Source of the DNA: Mucidula mucida
Lineage: Eukaryota > Basidiomycota > Agaricomycetes > Agaricales > Physalacriaceae
Assembly (NCBI GenBank): GCA_015501055.1
Contig: JADNYV010000045.1
Location: forward strand, 1 to 64,000
Length of the DNA: 64,000 nt
Direction of reading: 5' to 3'
Shown: in pieces, positions 45,722-57,255 of the stretch
Numbering within the stretch: position 1 is the stretch's first letter
Layout: every line of letters starts with the position of its first letter
The notes under the pieces: generated by a model
What the model saw: the letters and a program-made list of their open reading frames with translations, nothing else
Databases searched by the model: none
What the model was told of the DNA's origin: nothing
Translations under genes and position numbers: made by a program

Positions 45722-47663
45722 TCTCGCGCGAAATGGAGCGCAATAGAGATCTACGAAAAGAATGATGGCATATGGACTCAATAAGACTGGGCATATCCTA
45801 GGCAAGGAGACAGTGGAGGTTTACCATCATCAAAACCTTCAGTACTTCGGAAGCCACAGAAGTTGAACCGGAGGCAGGCGAGATGGGTTACGGAGTTGGC
45901 GGAATATGACATACAGATGATTCACAAGCCGGGCAAGACGATGGGGAAAGCTGATGCCTTGTCAAGGATGACAGGCCTTGAGAAGGGGGAAAAAGATAAC
46001 GAAAACGTTGTTTTGCTAAACCGGAGTTTTTTATTTCACAAATTCAATTTTCTTTACATACAGTAGATACACCGGAGGACGAATTACTTAACAAAATCAA
46101 ACAAAGAAAAGGAAACAAAGACAGATACGTACAAAAAGCATTAGAAAACAAAGAAAAAGGATGGGAAGAGAAGGAAAATGGACTTATTATGTGGAAAGAT
46201 CGTATTTACATACCGAAGGACAAGGAATTGCGGGGAAGAGTTATTGGAATGCACATGATGCACAGCTTGCAGGGCATCCGGGACGATACAAGACCCTCGA
46301 GTTGATCACACGCACCTATTGGTGGCCAGGAATCAGCCGAGACGTCCGCGAATACGTGAAGGGTGTCAAAAATGCCAGGTACAAAGTCACATCGCACAAA
46401 GCCGGCTGCACCCTCCATCCTATAGATGTGCCAAGCGAACCATGGGAGATAGTAGGGACGGACATGATTGGAGAGCTGCCGGAATCGGGAGGATACAACG
46501 CATCAGCACGTTTGTGGACCATTTCACAAAGCGATTACGCATTATACCAACACACACCACCCTGACGTCAGAAGGCATGGCCGCATTTACCGGATCGCAT
46601 TTTCCCCATACATGGATTGCCCGACAGATGATACATGATCGAGGTCCGCAATACCACTCGCGTTTCATGAAGGAGTTGTACCGGTTGTTGGGCATTGAAG
46701 GAAACTTCACAACGGCGTATCATCCACAGGCAAATGGGCAACGAACGGCTGAACCAAGAGATAGAACATTTCTTACGGTTATTTGTCAACTACCATCAGA
46801 ACGACTGGCACGAATGGCTACCCTCTGCCGAATTGTTTACAATGATCGGGTACACTCGGCAACCAAAGTCACTCCGTTCTTTGCAGACATGGGCAGACAC
46901 CCCTACAAAGGCACCGCTCCGAAAACGGCATCGAGAAATGAGACTGCGCAGGAGTTTGCCGACGGCATGAGGAAAACATGGGACGAAGTGGGGTCGCATT
47001 GAAGATGGCAAAGAGGACATGAAACGGTTTTATGACAGGAAGCGGACAGAGGCAGTAGAGTACAAGGAAGGCGACAAAGTATGGCTGGAAGGGACGAATC
47101 TCAGCACGGACCGACCAATGAAGAAGCTCGATGACAAACGCTTCGGGCCGTTCAAAGTGATCAAGAAAGTCGGGACGAGCTCTTACAAGCTCCAGATTCC
47201 TCACACGTGGAAAAGCATCATCCCGTGTTCAATGAGGCCCTGTTGACGCCTTACCACGAGCCCCAATTTCCGACGCAACCCCGAGACACGCGTCCACCAC
47301 CTGTGCTGGAAGGAGCCGAACCGGAATGGGAGGTTGAGAAAGTGGTTAATTCCCGGAAGTACCGCGGGGGTTTTCAATACAAGGTTCACTGGAAGGGTTA
47401 TGGCACACACAAGCAGACATGGGAACCGGCATGCAATCTCAAAAATGCCGACGAAGCTATCAGTGATTTTCACCAACAATATCCGAACAAGCCGAAGCCA
47501 CCCGCGCTTGCTCGCATTGAAGTTCCCATGTCGCAATTTCCATCACATCTATTCCGACCCATGCCACCGCCTGACACGAACCCCTTGACGTCACGCTACC
47601 CTCTGCGGCCCTCATGGAGCGACTCTGGCGCAGAATGGAACTTGCGCCTTAAGGAGGGGGTGA
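45722..47663 (+). mobile_element. Ty3/chromovirus 3' half, plus copy
   Basis: Same content as 43,696-45,644, in opposite orientation: RNase H end, KADALSRM, integrase zinc finger (HPGRYKTLELITR), integrase core, chromodomain. More one-base indels than the minus copy, so the integrase is spread over several frames. Defective. Confidence 0.85.
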
Positions 47664-48190
47664 TGTTATGAATCGCCATATTTTCACATTTTCACATCTT
47701 ATCATATCTTATCGGGGGCTTGTCTTATCAACCAACGGACTGTTTCATCATCTGTTTCGTCACCGATCATACTCCTTTTCATTACCGAAGCCGTACTCAT
47801 GTCGGACACAGCCCAACACATGGATGACATCATACATGCTGATACCTCATGGACTCCTATTGTATACACACCACCGACACTCGTAGCACACATGGTCGTT
47901 TCAGTATTATTACTTACATGCAGTTACCACTCGTATTTAATGGTTTCACGGACTAGTAGCATACAACACTGGGTCAAGGGCGTGGAGTTAACCCTAGCGG
48001 AAACATGTATGGACAAGGAGTCCCAAACACAGACTTACTAGTATATAAGCAGTAGCGTAGCATCATTGTACTTTAGTTCCGATCTCGTTTATACACCTGG
48101 CCTTGCCTAGTCTTACGAACACGAACGTTTTCTTCCTTAGTTCTTGCTGTGGTACCTGGTTGAGTCTTGTGGCTTAGTCAGTCGCTAACA
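47664..48190 (+). mobile_element. Ty3-type LTR (3' LTR of the plus half-element)
   Basis: 527 bp, TGTTATG...GCTAACA, preceded by the polypurine tract AAGGAGGGGGTGA. The outer flank (TGTAC) does not match the outer flank of the other LTR (GATGG), so no common target duplication. Confidence 0.85.
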
Positions 48191-51100
48191 TGTACAGCTC
48201 TTCATTATCGTCAAATTCTGATTTCCCAGTTGTTGCGGGCGGCAATGGCAAGAATGATTTGCAGCGATGCAAACTTAGCTACAGGTGCAAATGTCACAAA
48301 ATAGTCCACACCTTCAAACTGCATAAATCCTTGCGCAACAAGTTGTGCCTTGTACTTGTTAATGATGCCTCCGGCTTTCATCTTGATTTGGAGGACCCAC
48401 TTTGATGCGATGACATTCTGATCAGAAGGTTGAGGCACACGTTCCCATGTGCCCGCTTCCAAAAGCGTCCAGATTTCTTCCTCTTTTGCTCTCTTCCACA
48501 ATGGCTAGTCTGCTCATTGTTTCTCTTCTTTGTACATGGGCTTAAGATGCTGCTATGCCTGCAAACATAGCCATTTCCAGCTGATCTCCTGGTTCATCAA
48601 CATAGTCAGCATTGTCAACGCTTCCTGCAGATGGCTCTCATAATGATGGTTTTGACTTGAATGACTCGGCCATTTCTTGCACTTTAGCACTTGGTTTTTG
48701 TATTTGTTTTCCTTCTCAGATATCTGCTGGATTGAGTCCTTCTCGGCGGAGTAAGTTCCCCACATAATCTGGTAACTGGGACAACTCGGGAATGGAATGA
48801 GATGGTGCTGGGGTGGGTATGGGGATAGGCACACTACTGGGTAGTGTGGCCAGTGCTAGTGATGGTGGAAGCGGTACAGAGGCGGGATTAGGTACATTTT
48901 TTGTGTTTTAAATGCTGAAAGATTGCTGAATGTTATCTTTCTTGTTCTCCCCCTCATTCAGCATACTACTTGGCTGAATTGTATTCTCCTTTTCGTCAAA
49001 TTTTATGCTTCTTTTGACGCTGATTGACTAATTTTCTTGCCAATAAATTCTATGCCCACTGATGTTGTTATCAAATCCCAGCCAGCAACCAATTCTGGCG
49101 TGTCCATCAAGTTTGGATCTGTCTGTCAAATGGACCCAGACCTTGCAGCCAAACTTGTGCAAGTCACAGAGATTTGGCTTTATGCCGTACAGCATCTTGT
49201 ATGGTATCTTCCCATTAAGAGCACGCATAGATATCTGGTTCTTTAACCAGACAGCATGCTTGATGGCTTCTCCCCATAGATTCTTTGGCAATCCCAATGT
49301 ATGGAGCATGGTGCAAACCTTCTTAAGAAGTGTTCAGTTCAATCTCTCTGCTATACCGTTGTGCTCGGAGGTATCATAGACTGTAAAATTTTGCTTAGTG
49401 CCCTGCTGCGCGAGATGTGCCTTAAACACATCACTGCTATATTTGCCTCCTTTGTTGCTATGGAGTTCCTTAATTTTGGTGTTATGCTGCACGTTCAGCC
49501 ATGCCTCAAATTGTTGGTATGTTTCAAATGTTTTATCCTTGGTTCAGATTAGGAATAATACTGAATATTGTGTATAGTTGTCTGTATAGGACACATAGTA
49601 CTCCTTATGTTGAGGAGTGCAAACTGGCAATGGACCCCAGAGGTCCGAGTGGATAATGGCGCTGATTTCTTTTGTGCGTTTACGTTCCCTAACCTTTGAG
49701 TGTTAGTGACTGACTATAGCCACGGGACTAAACCAGTACCACAGCAAGAACTAAAGGAGAAAGTGTTCGCATTTGTAAGACTAGGCTAGGCCAGGTATAT
49801 AAACGAGATCGGAACTAAAGTACAGTAATACTACGCTACTGCTTATATACTAGTAAGTCTGTGTTTGGGACTCCTTGTCCATATATGTTTCCGCTAGGAT
49901 AACTCCACACCCTTGACCCAGTGTTGTATGCTACTAGTCCGTGAAACCATTAAATACGAGTGGTAACTGCATGTAAGTAATAATACTGAAACAATCATGT
50001 GTGCTACAAGTGTTAGTGGTGTGTATACAATAGGAAGTCCATGAGGTATCGGCATGTATGATGTCATCCATGTATTGGGCGTGTGTCTGACATGAGTACG
50101 GCTTTGGTAATGAAAAGGAGTATAATTGGTGACAAAACAGATGATGAAACAGTCCGTTGGTTGATAAAACAAGCCCCCGATAAGATATAATGAGATGTAA
50201 AAATGTGCAAATATGGCAATTCATAACATTGAGACAAGTTTACGTGTTTTCTTTACGTACTCACATGAGTCACAGGATTTTGGCGGTGGTTTCAATTCGT
50301 CAAGAACAATTCCCTCAACAATATGGTCCTGGACTAGGCGCTTTGCTACCTCAGGCGAAATGTGACCCATCATCTGATGCAGGTCATCAAGCAAAAATGG
50401 AGATTGGAGCTTCTTCTCCAGCCATAGCATGTGGTATGTTGGTTTCTATTTTGTATAGACCATTCTTCATGGGAACTCTTCCCAGAACTTTATCCTTCTT
50501 GTTGTAGATGCAACATTCCGAGCCATAAAACAACATTGTTACCCAGCGGCTGTGATTTTGAAACAGACAACAACGTAACGCCAAGTTTTGGCGCATATAG
50601 GACATCGCGCACTAGGAATCACGCTCTTTCGCCAGACTGATTCCATGTCTAACTCTGTATCAGATTCAGATACACTTCAGAGCTCTGGCATGCTCTTGTT
50701 TTTATCCTCCAAGTCCTCAACTTCAAAGAGACATAGGTCTGAGTCCGTGCAAGACTTGTTAGTGTAGGAAATTTGTTGGTTTCATGATGGAGCACTTCTT
50801 CGGGATAGAGGTGGATTCCGCTGCAACAGCAGCATTGAGTGCGCACTTTAGCGCCTCTTTGTAGGGGGGGGGGCTACCTCGTTGTTGAGGTATAAACCCC
50901 CCAATTCTCCAGCTTCTCTTTTCCCCATCATGCCGTACTCAAACCATGGCTCATCATAGCCTGTGAGGTTCATTTCAGCAAGATCTTTCCAATCTTTGGT
51001 GTGTCCTTGCTTTCCGAGCTGCTAGCGTGGGCATACCACACGCCGTTGTTGTCGTCAGTGGTCTTGTTGGCTGATGCACAACCTTTGCCCTTTCCTTTTG

Positions 51101-51928
51101 GGCCTTACCCTCTTTTCCACCTCCTTTTGCCCAGCAATCTGCTTTGATGTGCCCCTTCTTGTGGCAATTGAAGCATTCAACACTGCTTCGTCAACTATTG
51201 CTCTGAGATTATCAACCTCGATTCGAGGAACTGCTGTTGGTGTTAAATGCAGCTTCCTTTTCCTTTTGGCATGGCTCTTGATGCGACGGCAATCTGCCTC
51301 GTCACGAATTCCGCAAATATACATGTTAAGGCTAATAGTGGTATTGAGCAGTGCCGACATTGCTGTCAGCGCTGCGAGATATGGGTCGTAGGATGCAGGG
51401 AGGGAACTGAGTAGAATTGCAATGAAGTTTCATTGCCTGGATCGGCGCTCATTGCAATTAGCTCTTTGCGTAGAGCCTGGAGCTTTGTCAAGTGTGCTTT
51501 GACATTGCCATTTTTGGAGCATCGCTCCTTGGAGTTCCTTGCAATCAATGGTCATCTTTGACCGCTTTTCAAATTCCTCCTTTGTCTTCTTCCACATCTT
51601 TCCTGCAGATAACTTCCCTTTCACCTTTAGGAACAATAAGTTGGGGATTGTTGAAGCCAGAGCTTGCTTCACAATGGCCTCGTTGGCTTTCTATAGCCAG
51701 ACAATACCTGAGTGGCGATTAATGAGTTGGTCTCCTTCTTGGTTGAATTTGCGGGATCGGTGGGACTGAAACAAATAGTGGTGTGGCCATCTCCACAAGA
51801 TAATCATCAAGTTGTGCTGCTTCAGCAGCAAACACAAATTGGTCGCAATAGAAGGTCCAGTTCGTCCTGTCCGCTTTGCACTGCGGGACGCGGGTGAAGA
51901 ACTTGGTGAGTTTGGTGTTAGTGGACAT
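48191..51928 (-). mobile_element. Ty1/copia retrotransposon, truncated in reverse transcriptase
   Basis: Runs from the gag start (MSTNTKLTKFFTRVPQCKAD, 51,928) through a CCHC knuckle (CFNCHKKGHIKADCW-like, about 51,170-51,110), the pre-integrase zinc finger (HQMMGHISPEVAKRL...CDSCEYVKK), the integrase core (HSDLWGPLP right after the solo LTR; LGLPKNLWGEAIKHAVWLKN) and the start of reverse transcriptase (ASKWVLQIKMKAGG, YKAQLVAQGF). It stops at the Ty3 LTR at 48,190; the remainder of RT, RNase H and the 3' LTR are missing. Several stops and shifts: defective. Lower GC than the genes around. Confidence 0.8.
49701..50228 (-). mobile_element. solo Ty3 LTR inside the copia integrase
   Basis: 528 bp, TGTTAG...TAACA, related to the LTRs at 43,156 and 47,664. 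Flanked by the 5-bp target duplication TTGAG (49,696-49,700 and 50,229-50,233). Removing it and one duplication restores a continuous copia integrase frame from KKTRKLVS into KVRERKRTKEISAIIHSD. Confidence 0.9.
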
Positions 51929-51995
51929 GGTGAAGTAGAATGCAAGTAACAGATAATTTCAAGTGGATGGGATTCAATTTAGATTTAGGCACAGT

Positions 51996-52009
51996 TGGGG
52001 CCCATAACC
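51996..52009 (-). other. copia primer binding site
   Basis: In element sense GGTTATGGGCCCCA, next to the LTR end. It resembles the site complementary to the anticodon region of initiator tRNA-Met that some copia elements use as a half-tRNA primer. Confidence 0.45.
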
Positions 52010-52180
52010 TATTAGAATCTTGCGGGTTTTCAGATGAGGAGGAGGTCAAGCACACTGTACTAATTTATATATGTACTGTTTAAATACTAGAATACGTGTC
52101 CGTGTAACTACCGAATGTAAGTACCAGAAACATGTAAGTAAAATATCAATCCAGGAGTAATCATAGTAGATATATTAACA
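52010..52180 (-). mobile_element. probable 5' LTR of the copia element
   Basis: In element sense begins TGTTAATATATC (52,180) and ends near GATTCTAATA next to the primer site; about 170 bp. No second copy is in the window, so the length cannot be confirmed. Confidence 0.4.
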
Positions 52181-52199
52181 AGATAAACAAATGAGATTA

Positions 52200-54458
52200 A
52201 CTGTTCATCAAGGAGCAGTGCGAGGGATGATTTGGATGGAGAAAAAACAGGGTGCGTACAGGTGAGTATAGCTTGATATTCCAATATTTGCATATGGTCG
52301 TTGGGAAGAGAAAACTCAAAGTTGCATAACAACTTGAATATAATAGTCTAATCTCCAAAACACTGTTAAGAAGATAATGATTAGCTGACAACAGATGTTC
52401 TGGACAAAAATTGAATTGTACGCAAAGCACTACCTGATACAAGCTCTGACTCCACCGCTAAAAGTTAACCTACAAAAGTGTTAACGTTAGTTGAAATATA
52501 AGATAATGGCATAACTCGAGTTGGACACACAAGTTGGCAAACACGCCCACATTTATTTTGTTCCCGTCCACATTCAGAAAACAACCTGGATTCCACTGTT
52601 CCAAATCATCTTTCCATATACTTGAGAGCCTAAGGAAAGTGAGTCAACATAATTTTACCACAAAAGCACCATTGCATACTTGTTGTACATGTAAATTGGT
52701 ATTTCCACTATTTGGCCTTTGAGTACGGGATCTTCTATAATTACTTTTCCATCTTGTGTTTATATTGGTGTAAAAAGAGGGATTACATTGTCTCTGGCAG
52801 CAACACGGAAAAGCATGTGTATGAACAAGTGCAGACACAGGCTTTTCTAAGAGAATACTAGTCTACTGTCTGACCCGGCTGCCCTTTCAAGTGAACCTTG
52901 ATTACAACATTAAGCCAAGTCAACGAGTTATAGTTTCCCACGGTGAATTCCCTAGCTGGCTTCCCTATTTGTAGAATCTCTTCCATTATCTTTGTTTGAT
53001 CCTTAAGATGCAGACTAAGCTCATATAGTAACCACCCCAGAGCAGCACTGGTCATATCATGTCCTGCAAAAGTGAAAGTCCTAATAAAAATGAAGTGTTA
53101 AGTAAACTGAAGTGAGATGCATAGTTTTAAATGTACGCCATTTGTGCCACAATCTCGGCATGCACCATTTACTGTTTTTTGTCATCTGATTAGCAATGAT
53201 ATCGCCGTCATTTCCATTCAGTATTAATTTGTATTGAATGGAAGTAAGGCAACCAACCCAACAGGTTTATAATGTCCTTTTTATTATCCAAAGTGCCCTG
53301 ACTTGCTAGACATAGCTGTTCTTCCAAAAGTGTTTCAGCAATACTGTCCATTGATGCTCTATACTCCTTGAACTTGTTAAGTCCTCTTGAAGGCAGGCTT
53401 TTCATTAGCTGTATGGCCCATGTGGGCAAATGGTGAAGCAGACCCTGGAATGAAACAATTTGAAATGTGGAAGCAAATAACTGGTTATCTGGCCTGCATT
53501 GGAGACAAGTTTGTAACAAATGTAGCCTTATTGGGCTAGACCTACACTAAGTTCTCCATTTGTTATGCAAGGGTGTTTTGTTTGCCTTTAACTGCACCAA
53601 ATTAATACTGGAAAGAAGCTGAAATAACATTCAGAGAATAAAACTGAGGTGGTGGTAGAAGGCTCTACTGATCCCAATAATATTAAGTGTAGTTTTGTGC
53701 GTTCAGTGCAAAATATCATGTACTTTCACTTCACCGTGAAGACTTTCTGCAATCTTCTTTGAGAGCTTTAGCGCATGTTAGCAAGAATTGGCCATGTTAA
53801 AAGATAAAACATCTACCTTTGCAACTGACACTTGAAAGACCTTTAAGTAGGATTGCAGATGGGCAGAGGAAAACACAGGATTCAGGACTCTTCGCTGATG
53901 TTAATGCTGGGCGCCTGAAGAAAGGTATTATCAGTAGTGATCAAGATTGTCTTCCCTGGTGCTGAACCAATTTCAGGACCAAACAGTACATCAAAGAGAT
54001 TATCAGAATCAGCAGATTTTGGGAAGCAGTATCCAGAGGTATGCAGTATATATTGAATAGCTTTAGGGTCAGAAAAGGATAGGATGGGTTCCTAAAAACG
54101 TTCAATTCCAAGAACCGGGAGCAGGTAATAAAGAGCCTACGCTGAAGACACCGGCAAGCCTATACACGGCGCCGTATTCGCGATACCATTTCTTCTCGTA
54201 ATCACCCACGTTGGAGGCATGACGGAGGACGTGCTGGTGCCCTGCGAGTATGCGGTATGAGTAGTCTCTACTAGATGAACGTGTACTCGCGAACCTAGCA
54301 GCCAAGAAGGATTGGGTGGCCCACGAATTGACCTGACAACGAGGAGTCTAAGGGACATCGCTCAGAGCCAGGCCTAACAGCACAAAGATAAAGGTATAAC
54401 CAGAGACGAGAACGGCGCCTGGCACGGCAGATAGGACGCTCTGCACTGAAGTTATCAT
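52200..54458 (-). pseudogene. cytochrome P450, decayed AT-rich paralogue
   Basis: Start near 54,458 (MITSVQSVLSAVPGAVLVSG, membrane anchor), then RSIRGPPNPSWLLG, GHQHVLRHASNVGDYEKKWY and YGAVYRLAGVFS. Middle: FQIVSFQGLLHHLPTWAIQL. I-helix AGHDMTSAALGWLLYELSLH. Heme loop recognisable as FSGGVRACI near 52,440-52,410. End NFEFSLPNDHMQI. Shifts and stops occur after the anchor, in the ExxR to PERF stretch and after the heme loop, too many for simple read errors. Exon order follows the intact P450 at 57,256-59,592, but identity is only moderate. The stretch is visibly richer in A and T than ELP3 and the intact P450. Confidence 0.7.
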
Positions 54459-55024
54459 GGAGGATAGAGGCCAAGTTTTGAGGTCCTAGTTACATAACGC
54501 TTGACACCAAGATATAAACACAGTTGGAGCTCGAGGTACTTACCACATTGTGGCAGCTGTCAATGACATGGAGGCGAGTGGGTTTTATTTAGACTAAGCC
54601 AAGGGCGAGGAGTAGAGCGGAGATGCCAGCTATCCAGCTCGAAAGGAGTATTGTCTTGTTGAGAATCACGAAAAGCTGGGCCAGAGCCTCAGATTAACAA
54701 GTAGGATTGAAGAGAATTGAGATGTCAAAGTCATGGACGCGTTTTCGAAGCCCGGTGTGAGGAAGCAACTCCATGTGTGACCGAAGACGAAAGTACGAGC
54801 AGACCGCCTCGAAGACGGCGGTTTTAGCTTGAGCTCAGCGCTCAAGTTGTGGCTGAGTCCGTTGTGGCCAATCGAGAGGGTTGAATTGAAATGACACAAT
54901 CAATGATCGGCGCAGACACGACACTTGACTCTTACTTTCGTGTTCACTGCCGACGACGACGACGACGACGACTACACGGCAATTACTCGATATATAGGCA
55001 TAGAAAAGGCGATATTCGACGACG
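54459..55024. other. shared upstream region of ELP3 and the P450 remnant
   Basis: Divergent promoters. A (CGA)n microsatellite, about seven units, lies at 54,951-54,972 in the ELP3 leader. The minus ORF 54,899-54,666 has no recognised protein. Confidence 0.4.
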
Positions 55025-57090
55025 ATGGTGCAGGGTACGCGGGTAGATGGTGTGTATCTATGCTGGATGAAGTTTTCCTCGTTGTCTGACAGTGAGCAGG
55101 TCCATCTCAGGCGGAAACGCTGCTACGAGTGACCTCTGGAATTGCCGCGGAGCTCATCAAGGCGCACGACACCAACGAAACAGTCTCTCTCAACGTTATC
55201 CGCGCAAAAATCAGCAAAAAGTTTGGCTATGGGGGCGTTCCTCGTCTTGTCGACATCATCAGCGCCATTCCCGACGATTACAAAAAGGCGCTTCTGCCCA
55301 AGCTGAAAGCACGACCTATCCGGACAGCTAGTGGAGTATATATCACACCTTTTTCCGCAGATCGCGCACTGACGGGCACCAGTAGATCGCTGTTGTCGCT
55401 GTGATGTGCAAGCCCCATCGATGTCCGCATATTGCGATGACGGGCAATATATGCGTATACTGCCCCGGCGGTCCCGATTCTGACTTTGACTACAGCACTC
55501 AGAGCTATACTGGCTACGAACCGACGAGTATGCGCGCTATCCGTGCTCGATATGATCCATACGAGCAGACCAGAGGCCGAGTGGAACAGCTGAAAAGTCT
55601 AGGGCACAACGTTGACAAGGTACGAAAACTTTGCTGCATTTTCAATGGTCTCTTATCGTTTTCAGGTCGAATTCATCGTTATGGGCGGAACATTCATGAG
55701 TATGCCGGAAGACTACCGAGGAAAATTCATTGCGCAGCTGCACAACGCCCTATCTGGCTTTACTGGAACAGACGTCGATGAGGCCGTGCGATATTCTGAG
55801 CAAAGTAAAGCCAAGGCGATCGGCATAACTATCGAAACACGACCGGATTACTGTTTGCGACCTCATCTTAGGTATGCACGTCTTTGCTGTCGCTTTTTAT
55901 TAAACTCATCAGCGGTCTCTCTAGTCAGATGTTGCGATACGGATGCACGCGTCTGGAGATTGGCGTTCAATCCGTATATGAAGACGTTGCAAGAGACACC
56001 AATCGCGGCCACACTGTCCGCGCTGTCACAGAGTCTTTCCATCTCGCCAAAGATGCTGGATTCAAAGTTGTCGCGCATATGATGCCGATCTCCCAAATGT
56101 TGGCCTGGAACGGGACCTGGAGCAGTTCAAAGAGTATTTTGAGAATCCTGCTTTCCGTAGTGACGGCCTCAAGATATATCCAACTTTGGTTATCCGGGGA
56201 CAGGTCTGTACGAATTATGGCGGACCGGGCGATACAAGAACTACACCCCAACGTTCTTGTTGACGTCGTTGCCCGGATACTTGCGCTTGTTCCTCCTTGG
56301 ACAAGAGTGTACCGGGTGCAAAGGCAAGTCAGCCCATTCCCACTGATACCAACGCCACTGACAGTTGTACGTCTAGAGATATCCACTCCCATTGGTGACG
56401 AGTGGCTGTGACAACTCTGGCAACCTACGAGAACTCGCGCTTAACCGCATGAAGGACTTTGGTGCTGAATGTCGCGACGTGCGATTCCGCGAAGTGGGGG
56501 TACGTGAATGTTCTTCTTCCTCCTTATCTACCTCACCGTGCATCTGTAGATTCATGAGATCCACCACAAGGTTCGTCCAGAGTCAGTGGAGCTTCTGCGG
56601 CGGGACTATGCTGCGAACGGGGGCTGGGAGACGTTCCTGTCGTACGAGGACCCGGAGCGTGATATCTTGGTGGGCTACTCCGCCTACGCATGTGCTCTGA
56701 GGAAGGCACCTTCCGTCCGGAGCTTGTACGCAAGGATGACGATGAGGGTGGGTGCAGTATTGTGCGCGAGCTGCATGTGTATGGGACTGCTGTGCCTGTG
56801 CACGGGAGAGATCCGACCAAGTTCCAGCATCAGGTACGATTTGCGAGCTTCGGGTGTGTGATGGGCATTAACGTTTGGGCCAGGGATTTGGGACGCTGCT
56901 GATGGAAGAGGCTGAGAGGATCGCAAGGGAAGAGCATGGGAGTGTCAAGTTGGCTGTTATTTCTGGTGAGTGGAATTGTTTGGGATTCCCAAGGCACCGC
57001 TGATTTGGTGTGGAAGGTGTTGGGACTAGGGACTATTATCGTAAGCTTGGGTATGAATTAGACGGGCCATATATGAGCAAGTCGTTGTAA
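55025..57090 (+). CDS. ELP3: Elongator complex catalytic subunit, tRNA uridine acetyltransferase
   Basis: Radical-SAM and acetyltransferase subunit of Elongator, modifying wobble uridine (cm5U) of tRNAs. A 10-base first exon (MVQ), intron 55,035-55,099, then [23 protein letters not shown]-cluster part [20 protein letters not shown] with the three Cys, [73 protein letters not shown] part: [51 protein letters not shown]. About ten introns. Five one-base losses in base runs (near 56,085, 56,196, 56,247, 56,384 and 56,674) break the frame, although the protein around them is almost fully conserved. As ELP3 is normally single-copy and conserved, these are probably sequence errors. Confidence 0.95.
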
Positions 57091-57255
57091 TAGGTACGTG
57101 TATAGGACGCCACTGTTACGGTTCAGGAGTGGGAGAAACCCCCGCGACAGTAATAACCTTTCAACATGCCTCTTGGGCTTACAGTATGTGTTTTCCTTTG
57201 CTGGAAGATGGTATCCGAACGGCTGGCGTCCAACCGTGTGATTCGGTCGCCCAAA

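Noticed and set aside
54951..54972. Short CGA repeat as a CRISPR or functional array
   Set aside because: Simple trinucleotide microsatellite; no spacer structure anywhere in this eukaryotic window.
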